The notes beneath the pieces were generated by a model, which was not told where the DNA came from, made no database searches, and saw nothing but the letters and a program-made list of their open reading frames with translations. A stretch of DNA of 64,000 nucleotides, taken from Methyloterricola oryzae (lineage in GTDB: Bacteria > Pseudomonadota > Gammaproteobacteria > Methylococcales > Methylococcaceae). This document shows positions 52,712 to 60,695 of the stretch, piece by piece (the stretch's first letter is position 1; every line of letters starts with the position of its first letter). The position numbers and the translations under genes were made by a program. The stretch lies in assembly GCF_000934725.1 (NCBI RefSeq), contig NZ_JYNS01000015.1, positions 1-64,000 on the forward strand. The letters are read 5' to 3'.

Positions 52712-55700
52712 GGCCCTGCTCCTTCACGCCGGTGGTTTCTGTGGACTCCTTGTGCGACAAGCGCTCGATCACATAGAACGTCACCGGAATCAGGAACACC
52801 GCGATGGCGGTGGCAGTTGCCATTCCGCCGATCACCGCGAAACCCATCACCTGGCGCGACAAGGCGCCCGCGCCACTGGCCTTGGCCAGGGGCACGCAGC
52901 CGAGGATGAAGGCGAAGCTGGTCATCAGGATGGGACGAAGGCGCAATCGCGCTCCGTCCAGGGCCGCATCCACCAGGGGCTTGCCCTGCTCCACGCCCAT
53001 CTTGGCGAACTCCACGATGAGGATGGCGTTCTTGGCCGCCAGGCCGATGAGCATGACCAGACCAATCTGGGCGTAGATATTGTTTTCATAGTGGCCGATC
53101 ATCAGGCCGGCGAAAGCCCCGAACACCGCGATGGGCGTTCCCAGCAGCACGCTGAAGGGCAGGCTCCAGCTCTCGTACTGAGCGGCCAGGATGAGGAACA
53201 CGCACAGCAGCGAGAAGCCAAAGATCACCATGGGAGACACGCCCTCTTGGGCCTTCTTTTCCTGATAGCTCATGCCCAGATAGTCGTACCCCATCTCCCG
53301 AGGCATGGTCTGTGCGAATACTTCCTCCAGGGCGCGCATGGTTTGCTCGGAGCTGACGCCCGGCTTGGGCGTCACGTTGATCTGCGCGCTGCGAAACAGG
53401 TTGAAGCGCATGGTGAACTCGGGCCCCTCAGCCTTGCGCACGTTGATCAGCGCCGCCAGCGGCACGGTTTCGCCTTTGCTGTTGCGCACGTAGAACTGGC
53501 CCAGGTCCTTCTCGCTGGTGCGGTATTCACCCTCGGCCTGCACATACACCTGCCACTGTCGCCCGAAACGGTTGAAGTAGTTGATGAAGCCGCTGCCCAT
53601 ATAGGCTTGCAGGGTCTGGTAGACGTCCGAGAGCTTCACGCCCTGCTTGAGCACCTTGTCCTGGTCCACGTCCACATACATCTGAGGCACCGAAGGCAGG
53701 AAGGTGGTGAACACCCCGGCGATCTCGGGCCGCTGACGCGCCCCTTCGAGGAACTTCATCACGTTCTGCGCCAGGAAGCCGATGTCGCGGCCGGCGCGGT
53801 CTTCCAGCACCATGGTAACGCCGCCGGAGGTGCCGACGCCGGGAATCGCTGGAGGCGGGAACACCAGGGCCATGGCCTCGGGGAGCTTCTGCAATTCCCG
53901 GTTGATATGGGCGCGTATCGCCTGGTACTGCTCCTCCGGCGCCTTGCGTTCCGACCACTCCTTGAGTGATATGAAGAAGAAGGTGTTGTAGGTGGTATTG
54001 GCCTGGCTCAGCATGTTGTAGCCGATGACCGAGGAGTAATACTCCACGCCCGGCGTGTTCTTGAGGACCTCTTCCACCTTTTTTGTGACCTCGTCCGTGC
54101 GCTGCAACGAGGACACATTGGGCAACTGCAGGGCGCCGAAAATGTAGCCCTGGTCCTCGTCCGGCAGGAAGCTCATGGGCACTTTCTTGCCGAGGCCGCC
54201 CGCCATCACCGCCACGCCCAGCAGGAACAGCAGGCTGAAAAAGCTCTTGCGGATCAGCACGCCGCACAGCCCGACATAACCGTCGGTGGCCTTGCCGAAC
54301 ACCTTGTTGAAGACGTCGTAGAACTTCTGCAAAGGGCCGGTGCCGCGCTGCTTCGGCTTAAGCAGCAGGGCCGAGAGGGCGGGGCTCAGGGTCAGGGCGT
54401 TGAAGGCGGAGATGATCACCGACAGGGCGATGGTCACCGCGAACTGCTGGTACAGCCGCCCGGTGATGCCTGGAATGAAGGCCGTGGGCACGAACACCGC
54501 CGCCAGGATGATGGCGATGGCCACCACCGGCCCCGACACCTCCTCCATGGCCTTCAGCGTCGCTTCCTTGGGTGACATGCCGTGCTCGATATGGTGCTCC
54601 ACCGCTTCCACCACCACGATGGCATCATCCACCACCAGGCCGATGGCCAACACCAGACCGAACAGAGACAGGGTGTTGATGGAGAAGCCGAACAGCGGAA
54701 ACAGAGCAAAGGTGCCGACGAGGGACACCGGCACCGCCAGGAGCGGAATCAGGGTGGCGCGCCAGCCCTGCAGGAAGATGAACACCACGATGATGACCAG
54801 CACCAGGGCTTCGAACAGGGTGTGGACGATCTCGTTGATGCCCTCGGTCACCGCCAGGGTGGTGTCCAGGGCGATGACGTAGTCCAGGTCCTCGGGGAAG
54901 CGGGTCTTCAGTTCCTCCATCATCTTCTTTGCGCCATCCGCCGCCGCGATGGCATTGGAACCCGGCAACTGATAGAGCGCCACCAGGGCGGCGGGCTTGC
55001 CATTGAGGCGGCCCATCATGTCGTAGGACTGCGCGCCCAGTTCGATGCGCCCCACGTCCTTGATGCGAACGATGGAGCCGGACGAATCCGCCCGCAGCAC
55101 GATGTTGCCGAACTGCTCCTCGGTCTGCAGACGGCCCTGGGCGCGCACCGCATAGGTGAACTCCTGGCCCGGAGGCACTGGCTCGCCGCCGATCTTGCCG
55201 GCCGGGTTCACCGTGTTCTGGGCCTTCACGGCGCTGATGATTTCAGGGATGGTGATGTTGAGCTTGGCCAGTTGGTCCGGCTTTACCCAGATGCGCATGG
55301 CGTATTGGCCGGCGCCGAACACCGTGACGCTGGCGATCCCCGGCACGCGGGTCAACTGGTCGTTGATGTTGATGTTGGCGTAGTTGGCCAGAAAGACGTT
55401 GTCGTAAGAGCCGTTGGGCGAATACAGCGCGAACATGATCAGGGGTGAGGCCGTGGATTTCTTCACGGTGACACCGTAGTCGCGCACGTCCGAGGGCAGT
55501 TGCGACTCCGCCTGGGATTCGCGCATCTGGGCCAGGATCTGGTCCGTGTTGGGATCAGTCTTGACGTCGAAATTGACGCGAATCGTGGTCGAGCCATTGT
55601 TGGCGTTGATGGAATACATGTAATTCATGTTGTCCACGCCGGACATCTGCTGCTCGATGGGCGTCGCCACCGCCTGCTCCACCGTCACCGCGTCGGCGCC

Positions 55701-55850
55701 GGTGTAGGTGGTCTGAACCTGCACCTCGGGGGGTGCGATATTGGGAAACTGGGCGATGGGTAGGCCCACCATGGACACCAGTCCGATGATCACCATGAGG
55801 ATGGAGATCACCATGGCCACGATGGGCCGGTTGATGAAGAACTTCGACAT
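52704..55850 (-). CDS. RND efflux transporter, HAE1 family (AcrB/MexB-like)
   Basis: 1048-aa inner-membrane proton-driven pump. N-terminal F-F-I-N-R-P-I-V-A-M-V-I-S, the TM4 aspartate pair G-L-V-V-D-D-A-I-V, and the C-terminal T-F-Y-V-I-E motif are intact. Size and the P-P-E-V-Q-V-Q-T-T-Y-T-G-A periplasmic start match AcrB/MexB/TtgB. The likely substrates are solvents and hydrophobic drugs. Located 6 bp after the fusion protein gene. Confidence 0.95.
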   Translation of the reverse strand: MSKFFINRPIVAMVISILMVIIGLVSMVGLPIAQFPNIAPPEVQVQTTYTGADAVTVEQAVATPIEQQMSGVDNMNYMYSINANNGSTTIRVNFDVKTDPNTDQILAQMRESQAESQLPSDVRDYGVTVKKSTASPLIMFALYSPNGSYDNVFLANYANININDQLTRVPGIASVTVFGAGQYAMRIWVKPDQLAKLNITIPEIISAVKAQNTVNPAGKIGGEPVPPGQEFTYAVRAQGRLQTEEQFGNIVLRADSSGSIVRIKDVGRIELGAQSYDMMGRLNGKPAALVALYQLPGSNAIAAADGAKKMMEELKTRFPEDLDYVIALDTTLAVTEGINEIVHTLFEALVLVIIVVFIFLQGWRATLIPLLAVPVSLVGTFALFPLFGFSINTLSLFGLVLAIGLVVDDAIVVVEAVEHHIEHGMSPKEATLKAMEEVSGPVVAIAIILAAVFVPTAFIPGITGRLYQQFAVTIALSVIISAFNALTLSPALSALLLKPKQRGTGPLQKFYDVFNKVFGKATDGYVGLCGVLIRKSFFSLLFLLGVAVMAGGLGKKVPMSFLPDEDQGYIFGALQLPNVSSLQRTDEVTKKVEEVLKNTPGVEYYSSVIGYNMLSQANTTYNTFFFISLKEWSERKAPEEQYQAIRAHINRELQKLPEAMALVFPPPAIPGVGTSGGVTMVLEDRAGRDIGFLAQNVMKFLEGARQRPEIAGVFTTFLPSVPQMYVDVDQDKVLKQGVKLSDVYQTLQAYMGSGFINYFNRFGRQWQVYVQAEGEYRTSEKDLGQFYVRNSKGETVPLAALINVRKAEGPEFTMRFNLFRSAQINVTPKPGVSSEQTMRALEEVFAQTMPREMGYDYLGMSYQEKKAQEGVSPMVIFGFSLLCVFLILAAQYESWSLPFSVLLGTPIAVFGAFAGLMIGHYENNIYAQIGLVMLIGLAAKNAILIVEFAKMGVEQGKPLVDAALDGARLRLRPILMTSFAFILGCVPLAKASGAGALSRQVMGFAVIGGMATATAIAVFLIPVTFYVIERLSHKESTETTGVKEQGHA

Positions 55851-55856
55851 GGCCGC

Positions 55857-57053
55857 TTACCCCGCAGCCTTGGGCGACGGTTTGCCCGCCGGAGGCGCCT
55901 CCACGAAAGGCTTGGTCTCGACTTTCATGCCTTCCTTGACCTTCATGGCGCCTTCCACGATGACGCGGTCGCCGGGCTTCAAGCCCTCGTCGATGACCCA
56001 CAGGTTACCGATCCGCACCCCCGGCTTGACCATGCGCATGGCCACGGTGTTGTCGGGCTGCACCACCGCCACCAGGGACTTGCCCTGCAGATCGTTCACG
56101 GCGCGCTGGGGCACCAGCAAGGCGCCCGCCTTCTCCGCCACCACCGCGCGAATCTTGGCAAATAGCCCGGGGCGCAGGATATGGGTGGGATTGGGAAAGG
56201 CGATCGCCAGCTTGATGGTGCCGGTGTTCACGTCCACCTGCCGGTCGGCGAACAGCACGGTGCCGCTATGAGGGTAGACGTCGCCATTAGACAGGATCAG
56301 TTCGATAGGAATGCTCCCGTGCTTGTCCCCGTCCTCGCGGCCCTTGGCAAAATTCAGATACTGCTGTTCGCTCAAGGGGATGTAAGCCTTGATGGGATCC
56401 ACCTGGGACACGGTGGTCAGCTCCGCATTGGCGCTGCCAGGCCCGATCAGGTCGCCGAGTTGGGCCTTGGAAATACCCGCAATGCCGTCGATGGGCGCGG
56501 TGATCCGGGTAAAGCCCAGTTCAAGCTGCGCCTTCTCGTAGGCGGCCCGCGCCGCGAGGACTTCCGCCTGGGTCGAGGCTTCGCGTCCCTCGGCGTTATC
56601 GCGGTCGCGCACGCTCACGGCCTTTTCCGGCAGCAGGCGCTTGATGCGGTCGAGATCCAGCCGCGCCGTCTTCAACAGCGCCTCCTGGCGCGCCAGGGTG
56701 CTCTTGGCCTCGTCCACCGCCGCCTGGAAGGTGCGGGGATCGATCTGATAGAGCAATTGCCCCTTCTTCACCAGATCGCCTTCCTTGTAGTTCTGCTTGA
56801 TCAGATAGCCCGACACCTGGGCATTGATCTGGGCGTTGACCATGCCATCCAGGGTGCCCACCCATTCCTCCTGCACCGGGACGGTCTTCTGCACGACGCT
56901 GGCCACTTCCACCGTGGGCGTCGGGGCATGCACCTCCGGCTTCTTGTCCTCGCAACCGGCGAGGATCAATGCAAACAGGATGGGTATCGACAGTGGAACG
57001 GGGGGAGGGAGAAAGCGAGGGATTCGAACCGCCGGACCTTTATTCTTCGTCAT
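55857..57053 (-). CDS. RND periplasmic adaptor lipoprotein (MFP)
   Basis: 398-aa membrane fusion protein. The lipobox L-A-G-C (about residues 27-30) follows a basic leader. Biotinyl-lipoyl halves (G-Y-L-I-K-Q-N-Y-K-E-G-D-L-V-K-K-G and R-I-T-A-P-I-D-G-I-A-G) flank an alpha-hairpin, followed by beta-barrel and MP domains. Start at ATG 57053 behind a GGAAG site. First gene of the operon; no TetR regulator adjoins it. Confidence 0.93.
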   Translation of the reverse strand: MTKNKGPAVRIPRFLPPPVPLSIPILFALILAGCEDKKPEVHAPTPTVEVASVVQKTVPVQEEWVGTLDGMVNAQINAQVSGYLIKQNYKEGDLVKKGQLLYQIDPRTFQAAVDEAKSTLARQEALLKTARLDLDRIKRLLPEKAVSVRDRDNAEGREASTQAEVLAARAAYEKAQLELGFTRITAPIDGIAGISKAQLGDLIGPGSANAELTTVSQVDPIKAYIPLSEQQYLNFAKGREDGDKHGSIPIELILSNGDVYPHSGTVLFADRQVDVNTGTIKLAIAFPNPTHILRPGLFAKIRAVVAEKAGALLVPQRAVNDLQGKSLVAVVQPDNTVAMRMVKPGVRIGNLWVIDEGLKPGDRVIVEGAMKVKEGMKVETKPFVEAPPAGKPSPKAAG

Positions 57054-57499
57054 AGCTACTTCCACTGTTCCTGTTTTGGAGGCGATTATCGACCCGACCC
57101 ATCGGGCCAAGTCCATTCGGGGCTTGGATACCCCTGCGCGGCCACAGGCCACGTCAGGCAAGGCCGGGGCGTATCGGCCTGGGCATGGGCTCGCAATACC
57201 GGGCGGTTATCATGGGCCTGATCAATCATTAAAGGGCGACCCACTAAACATCGCAGCTGCATCCGGCCGGTTGCGCTCAGCCTCGCTATGCCGCCCGTCA
57301 GCATTGCGCCCAACATCATTCTTGCTTATTTTTCCTTGCCGCTCAATCGCCAACTGCGACACACAGCTGTTCCATGGCAACGCCAAAACCGCCACGCGGC
57401 GGCGGCGATCGGAGCTGATATACTCCGGACGCGAGGAACCCGCGCGGGATGCGATATCCACGCGCACCGGCCAACTACGCACTCACGGAGAGACCATCC
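57054..57499. other. Intergenic region between RND operon and DUF4136 gene
   Basis: 446 bp between divergent genes. No protein or RNA gene is seen. TATACT at 57419-57424 resembles a -10 for the gene at 57500 but has no good -35. I found no strong palindrome for a local efflux repressor. Confidence 0.4.
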
Positions 57500-58057
57500 A
57501 TGTCACTGTCAGCTCGATTGCCCCTGTTATTCACCGCGGCCGCCTTCCTGAGCGCCTGCTCGACGGTCAGCGTCACCACCGACTACGACCACGCCACGGT
57601 CTTCACCAATTACAAAAGCTACGATCTGGCCACGGCCCCGGATCAGCTGCCGCTCTCGCCCACCAGTGAATCGGCGCTGGACGACACCTTACGCGGCGCC
57701 ATGGCCCAGCGCGGCATCCGCGAGGTGACCAGCGGCGCCGATCTCAATGTAGTCAGCCACGCCTTCACCAAAGACAAGATCAACGTCTATCCCGCCGCGG
57801 GATGGGGTTACGGCGTTCCCTACCGCTATGGGCGCTACGGCATGTGGATGGGCGCGCCCATGGGCTACACCGACGTGACCCAGTACACCCAGGGCACCCT
57901 GATTTTGGACTTCGTCGACGCCAAGACGAAGAAACTGGTGTTCCGCGGCGTCGCCACCGACACCGTGGGTACCCCGGAGCAGAATGCCGAGAACATTCAG
58001 GAAGCCGTCCGCAAGATCATGCACGACTTTCCTTTGCCTGCCCCCGGGCAGCAATGA
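57500..58057 (+). CDS. DUF4136 lipoprotein
   Basis: 185-aa lipoprotein with lipobox L-S-A-C at about 17-20. The V-x-T-D-Y-D-H-A-x-x-F-x-N-Y-K-S-Y pattern at the mature N-terminus and G-T-L-I-L-D-F-V-D-A-K-T-K-K-L-V-F-R-G in the C-terminal half are DUF4136 hallmarks. A Gly/Tyr-rich insert (G-W-G-Y-G-V-P-Y-R-Y-G-R-Y-G) lies between. An ACGGAG site precedes the ATG. Envelope function unknown. Confidence 0.88.
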   Translation: MSLSARLPLLFTAAAFLSACSTVSVTTDYDHATVFTNYKSYDLATAPDQLPLSPTSESALDDTLRGAMAQRGIREVTSGADLNVVSHAFTKDKINVYPAAGWGYGVPYRYGRYGMWMGAPMGYTDVTQYTQGTLILDFVDAKTKKLVFRGVATDTVGTPEQNAENIQEAVRKIMHDFPLPAPGQQ

Positions 58058-58112
58058 TCCAGAAGTCATCCCAGGCGCGCCAGCCGAAACGGGCGCACCT
58101 ATGAATGCTTAA

Positions 58113-58379
58113 TCAGCGGCTCTGCTGACCTTGCTGGTAGCCTTGCTGATAAGCCGCCTGCTCCGACTTCTTGTGCTGGTCATACAGATAACCGCCAAGG
58201 AGCCCTGCCCCCGCACCAATAGCCGCGCCCATGCCGGCATTGCCGGCAATGGCGCCAATGATGGCGCCGGTCGCGGCGCCGCCCGCCGTACCGCCGGCCA
58301 TGCGCCGCTGGGAATCGGACATGCCGGCGCAACCGGAAACGATCAAAAACACCGCCAAAAGGGAAAGGATTCGCTTCAC
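58113..58379 (-). CDS. Glycine-zipper lipoprotein
   Basis: 88-aa lipoprotein: lipobox V-S-G-C at 14-17, then an extended Gly/Ala zipper (G-G-T-A-G-G-A-A-T-G-A-I-I-G-A-I-A-G-N, in part) and a Gln-rich tail (Y-Q-Q-G-Y-Q-Q-G-Q-Q). Matches the YMGG/OmpA-Gly-zipper class that inserts in or crosslinks the outer membrane. Convergent with the DUF4136 gene. Confidence 0.85.
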   Translation of the reverse strand: MKRILSLLAVFLIVSGCAGMSDSQRRMAGGTAGGAATGAIIGAIAGNAGMGAAIGAGAGLLGGYLYDQHKKSEQAAYQQGYQQGQQSR

Positions 58380-58425
58380 TGGTATGTCTCCGCAAGGATC
58401 ATGCTCAAATAACCGTTCCGCGCTT

Positions 58426-58818
58426 TCACTTCTTGCACGGCCAGTTCTCGACCAGGTACTTCATGGCCGTGTCCACCGGCCGTTCGTTCTTGTACTCCGG
58501 GTGCGCCTTGGCCCAGGTGATGTACATTGCGATGGCTTCCGTGCGCGTGGGTTTGGGGTCCGGCGGACAAACCAGGGGCGTCAGGCCCGGACGGCTATAC
58601 AGGTCTTCCTGATAGCGGTAGACGCCCACCAGATAGCCCTGACAGAAATGGGTGGCAGCCACGTACAGGGGATCGTCCGGGGCGGCCGTGCACAGTTCCA
58701 CCATGTCCTGGGTGGTCTGCGCCAGGAAGTTGTCCTGGGTGACCGCACCGCTATCCCCCGCCGCCAGAATAGCCGCAGCGGCTGACAGGCAGAGCCATCG
58801 GCGCTTGGATGATTTCAT
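58426..58818 (-). CDS. Rap1a/Tai-like exported protein
   Basis: 130-aa periplasmic protein with a signal peptide of about 25 residues. C-x(n)-C-Q-G-Y-L-V-G-V-Y and the C-terminal W-P-C-K-K with conserved cysteines match the Rap1a/Tai immunity fold that blocks Tae4-type T6SS amidases. No amidase effector or T6SS gene is in the window, so it may be an orphan immunity gene or a general envelope protein. Start at 58818 behind AGGAGG. Confidence 0.75.
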   Translation of the reverse strand: MKSSKRRWLCLSAAAAILAAGDSGAVTQDNFLAQTTQDMVELCTAAPDDPLYVAATHFCQGYLVGVYRYQEDLYSRPGLTPLVCPPDPKPTRTEAIAMYITWAKAHPEYKNERPVDTAMKYLVENWPCKK

Positions 58819-59039
58819 GGGTCCTCCTTTGCTCGCTTGAAATTGAGGTCGGCCCGGATAGCGGCCGCGTGTCCGCGCCCAGCCATGCATCTATAATGGC
58901 GACTGAGCGCCCCTGGCAGTTCAGGGCATCGAATATGGCGCGCCTTGATTATCCGCGCTTTCTCCCGAGGCTTGAAGGGCCGCCCCGAAACAAAAATTGG
59001 CGTCGGCATGACCGACTGAATGCACGAGGCACACACAGC

Positions 59040-59399
59040 ATGGCTTATGAGATTGAAGGAATCGATGGCGACGTGATCCGCGTGCGCCTGAGCGGTGTCA
59101 TCCACCTGGCCGATCATCAGGCCATCCAGGATGTGGCGAAAAAGCTCATCGATCAGGGACAAAAGCTCCGTGTGCTGGCCATTACCGAAAACTTTGCCGG
59201 CTGGGACAAGCAGGATGACTGGACCGATATCAGCTTCCTGGTGGACTACGGCGACGACATCGTCAAGATGGCCATCGTCGGCCCCGAGGCAGCCAAGGAG
59301 GACGCCTTCCTGTTCGTGGGCAAGGGACTTCGGGCGACGGCGATCGAATTTTTCCCCGCCGAGCAGCTTGAGCAGGCGGAGGCCTGGGTCCGCGCCTGA
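59040..59399 (+). CDS. SpoIIAA/STAS-like domain protein
   Basis: 119-aa single-domain protein of the SpoIIAA-like (PF11964-type) family: I-R-V-R-L-S-G-V-I-H-L-A-D-H near the N-terminus, a mid-segment L-A-I-T-E-N-F-A-G-W, and M-A-I-V-G-P...F-F-P-A-E-Q-L-E-Q-A near the end. Such proteins are structurally STAS-like and lack a known partner here. The Met at 59040 fits the family N-terminus; an upstream ORF extension is not supported. Confidence 0.82.
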   Translation: MAYEIEGIDGDVIRVRLSGVIHLADHQAIQDVAKKLIDQGQKLRVLAITENFAGWDKQDDWTDISFLVDYGDDIVKMAIVGPEAAKEDAFLFVGKGLRATAIEFFPAEQLEQAEAWVRA

Positions 59400-59418
59400 A
59401 CCCCGGCGGTCCGGCGTG

Positions 59419-59931
59419 TCACCGGGCGTGCTTGTTCCAGAGCCTAGGCCACCAGCGGCCCACCTGGCGGCAATAGATCCGGTAGGCATCCCCGAAGCGG
59501 AGCGCCAGACAAGGCTCTTCGTGAAAGACCAAAGCCAGATGGAATGTCAGCCACAGTCCACCGGCATACGCCAGCACCCGCGCATTGCCCAGAATAAGCC
59601 CCTGGCCAGCGATGGCGAGCAGCACCGAGAGGTACATCGGATTGCGCACGTGCCGGTAAAAGCCCGAGACCACCAGGCATTTGGGCGGCGCCGCCGGCGC
59701 GGGCGTGCCCTGCCCGTCCCTGGCGAAATGGACCACCGACTGCAGCAGCCCGCACAGTCCAGCCAGCAATACGCCGATCCCGAGCACCGCTATCCAGCCG
59801 GAATCGAGCAGCGATGTGTCCGCTTCCCATCCGCTGAGCCAATAGGGAACCAGCCCCGCCACGGTGCCGGGCACCGCGAGCAGAAAAAGCAATGAAACCA
59901 GCACAATACGTAGTGACACAGACTTCATCAC
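59419..59931 (-). CDS. Isoprenylcysteine carboxyl methyltransferase-family membrane protein
   Basis: 170-aa protein with four to five TM segments. The motif G-F-Y-R-H-V-R-N-P-M-Y-L (residues about 90-101) and the following E-E-P-x-L x-x-R-F-G-x-x-Y-x-x-Y-C region are the SAM-binding signature of the ICMT/PEMT-like family. Substrate in bacteria is unknown. Divergent from the metal ATPase operon. Confidence 0.85.
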   Translation of the reverse strand: MMKSVSLRIVLVSLLFLLAVPGTVAGLVPYWLSGWEADTSLLDSGWIAVLGIGVLLAGLCGLLQSVVHFARDGQGTPAPAAPPKCLVVSGFYRHVRNPMYLSVLLAIAGQGLILGNARVLAYAGGLWLTFHLALVFHEEPCLALRFGDAYRIYCRQVGRWWPRLWNKHAR

Positions 59932-60249
59932 GGAAGGATCCCGGTACTTCTAAGGTCAAAGGCAGGCGGAGGCCGAGCGAGGGGGGGTCTCAAACGGCCG
60001 CAGCGTAGCCACATGATACCCCGCTTGCGGCAAAAGCGCGCCTGGGCAAATGCTCGTCTCCCCAGTAACCATGGGCACGAAGAATGGCTACTAAGGTCCT
60101 TATAGAATTCACAAAAATTTAATTGTCGACTCGCTTGACCAACGTTAGTATTGGTCAGGCATATCGAGGAATGGACGGGCGGCGTCACATCGCCTGCCGC
60201 CAACCTTCAAACCCAGGCCAGAGCGCCGTTGCCAACCAGGAGTGAATGG
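59932..60249. promoter_or_regulatory. Divergent promoter region of the P-type ATPase operon
   Basis: 318 bp without a gene. An A+T-rich block at 60096-60128 precedes TTGACC (60135-60140), a good -35, with CATATC at 60160-60165 as a possible -10. A palindrome overlaps the -35 and spacer (separate entry). Confidence 0.4.
60136..60157. promoter_or_regulatory. Palindromic operator candidate
   Basis: TGACCAA (60136-60142) and TTGGTCA (60151-60157) form a perfect inverted repeat with an 8-bp spacer. It overlaps the probable -35 TTGACC. The length and arrangement suit a dimeric repressor such as TetR or MarR, but no regulator gene lies in this part of the window. Confidence 0.45.
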
Positions 60250-60585
60250 ATGACCAGCCAGACCGTAACCGAACAAGCCGACCCCCTCAAATCCGTCGCC
60301 GACGCCATGAAGGACGCCGTGTCCCAGGCAACCGAAGACGCCGCCCGGGCCAAGGAACGCATCCGCGAAATCGGGCCGGACATCGCCAACTCCGCCTCGC
60401 GCTTCGCCTACACGGCCTCCTACATGGTCTCCTACGGTATCGTCTACGCGGCGGTCTTCGTCGCCAAGTCCGTTCCCCAGGAAAACCCGATCGTGGAGGG
60501 CTTCATCGACGGCGGACGGGCTGCCATCGAAGCGGTCAACGAAGCCAAGGGCATCACCGCCGGAGACGCTGCAGCGGCCAAATAA
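60250..60585 (+). CDS. Small membrane-associated helical protein at head of ATPase operon
   Basis: 111 aa. N-terminal acidic/amphipathic helix (D-A-M-K-D-A-V-S-Q-A-T-E-D-A-A-R-A-K-E-R), one hydrophobic stretch at about 52-73 (F-A-Y-T-A-S-Y-M-V-S-Y-G-I-V-Y-A-A-V-F-V), and a helical Ala/Glu-rich tail. An AGGAG site precedes ATG 60250; an overlapping ATG at 60246 is in another frame. It resembles the 30080 protein in design. Presumably an accessory of the ATPase. Confidence 0.65.
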   Translation: MTSQTVTEQADPLKSVADAMKDAVSQATEDAARAKERIREIGPDIANSASRFAYTASYMVSYGIVYAAVFVAKSVPQENPIVEGFIDGGRAAIEAVNEAKGITAGDAAAAK

Positions 60586-60695
60586 AGGGCGGCGCCCGAA
60601 CGGAATTCCTGCCGAGCCAGGGCGCGCCAGCCTGAGCATCCGGCGAGGTCTCGCGGCCACGCCACCCAAAACGATTTGCCCCAGGGAAGTTTGTC

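Noticed and set aside
52659..53969. Plus-strand open frame opposite the RND pump
   Set aside because: Antisense shadow of a well-defined transporter gene.
57015..57045. tRNA-like T-loop sequence (GATTCGAACC) near the start of the RND adaptor gene
   Set aside because: No cloverleaf can be formed around it and it codes for the conserved leader of the lipoprotein.
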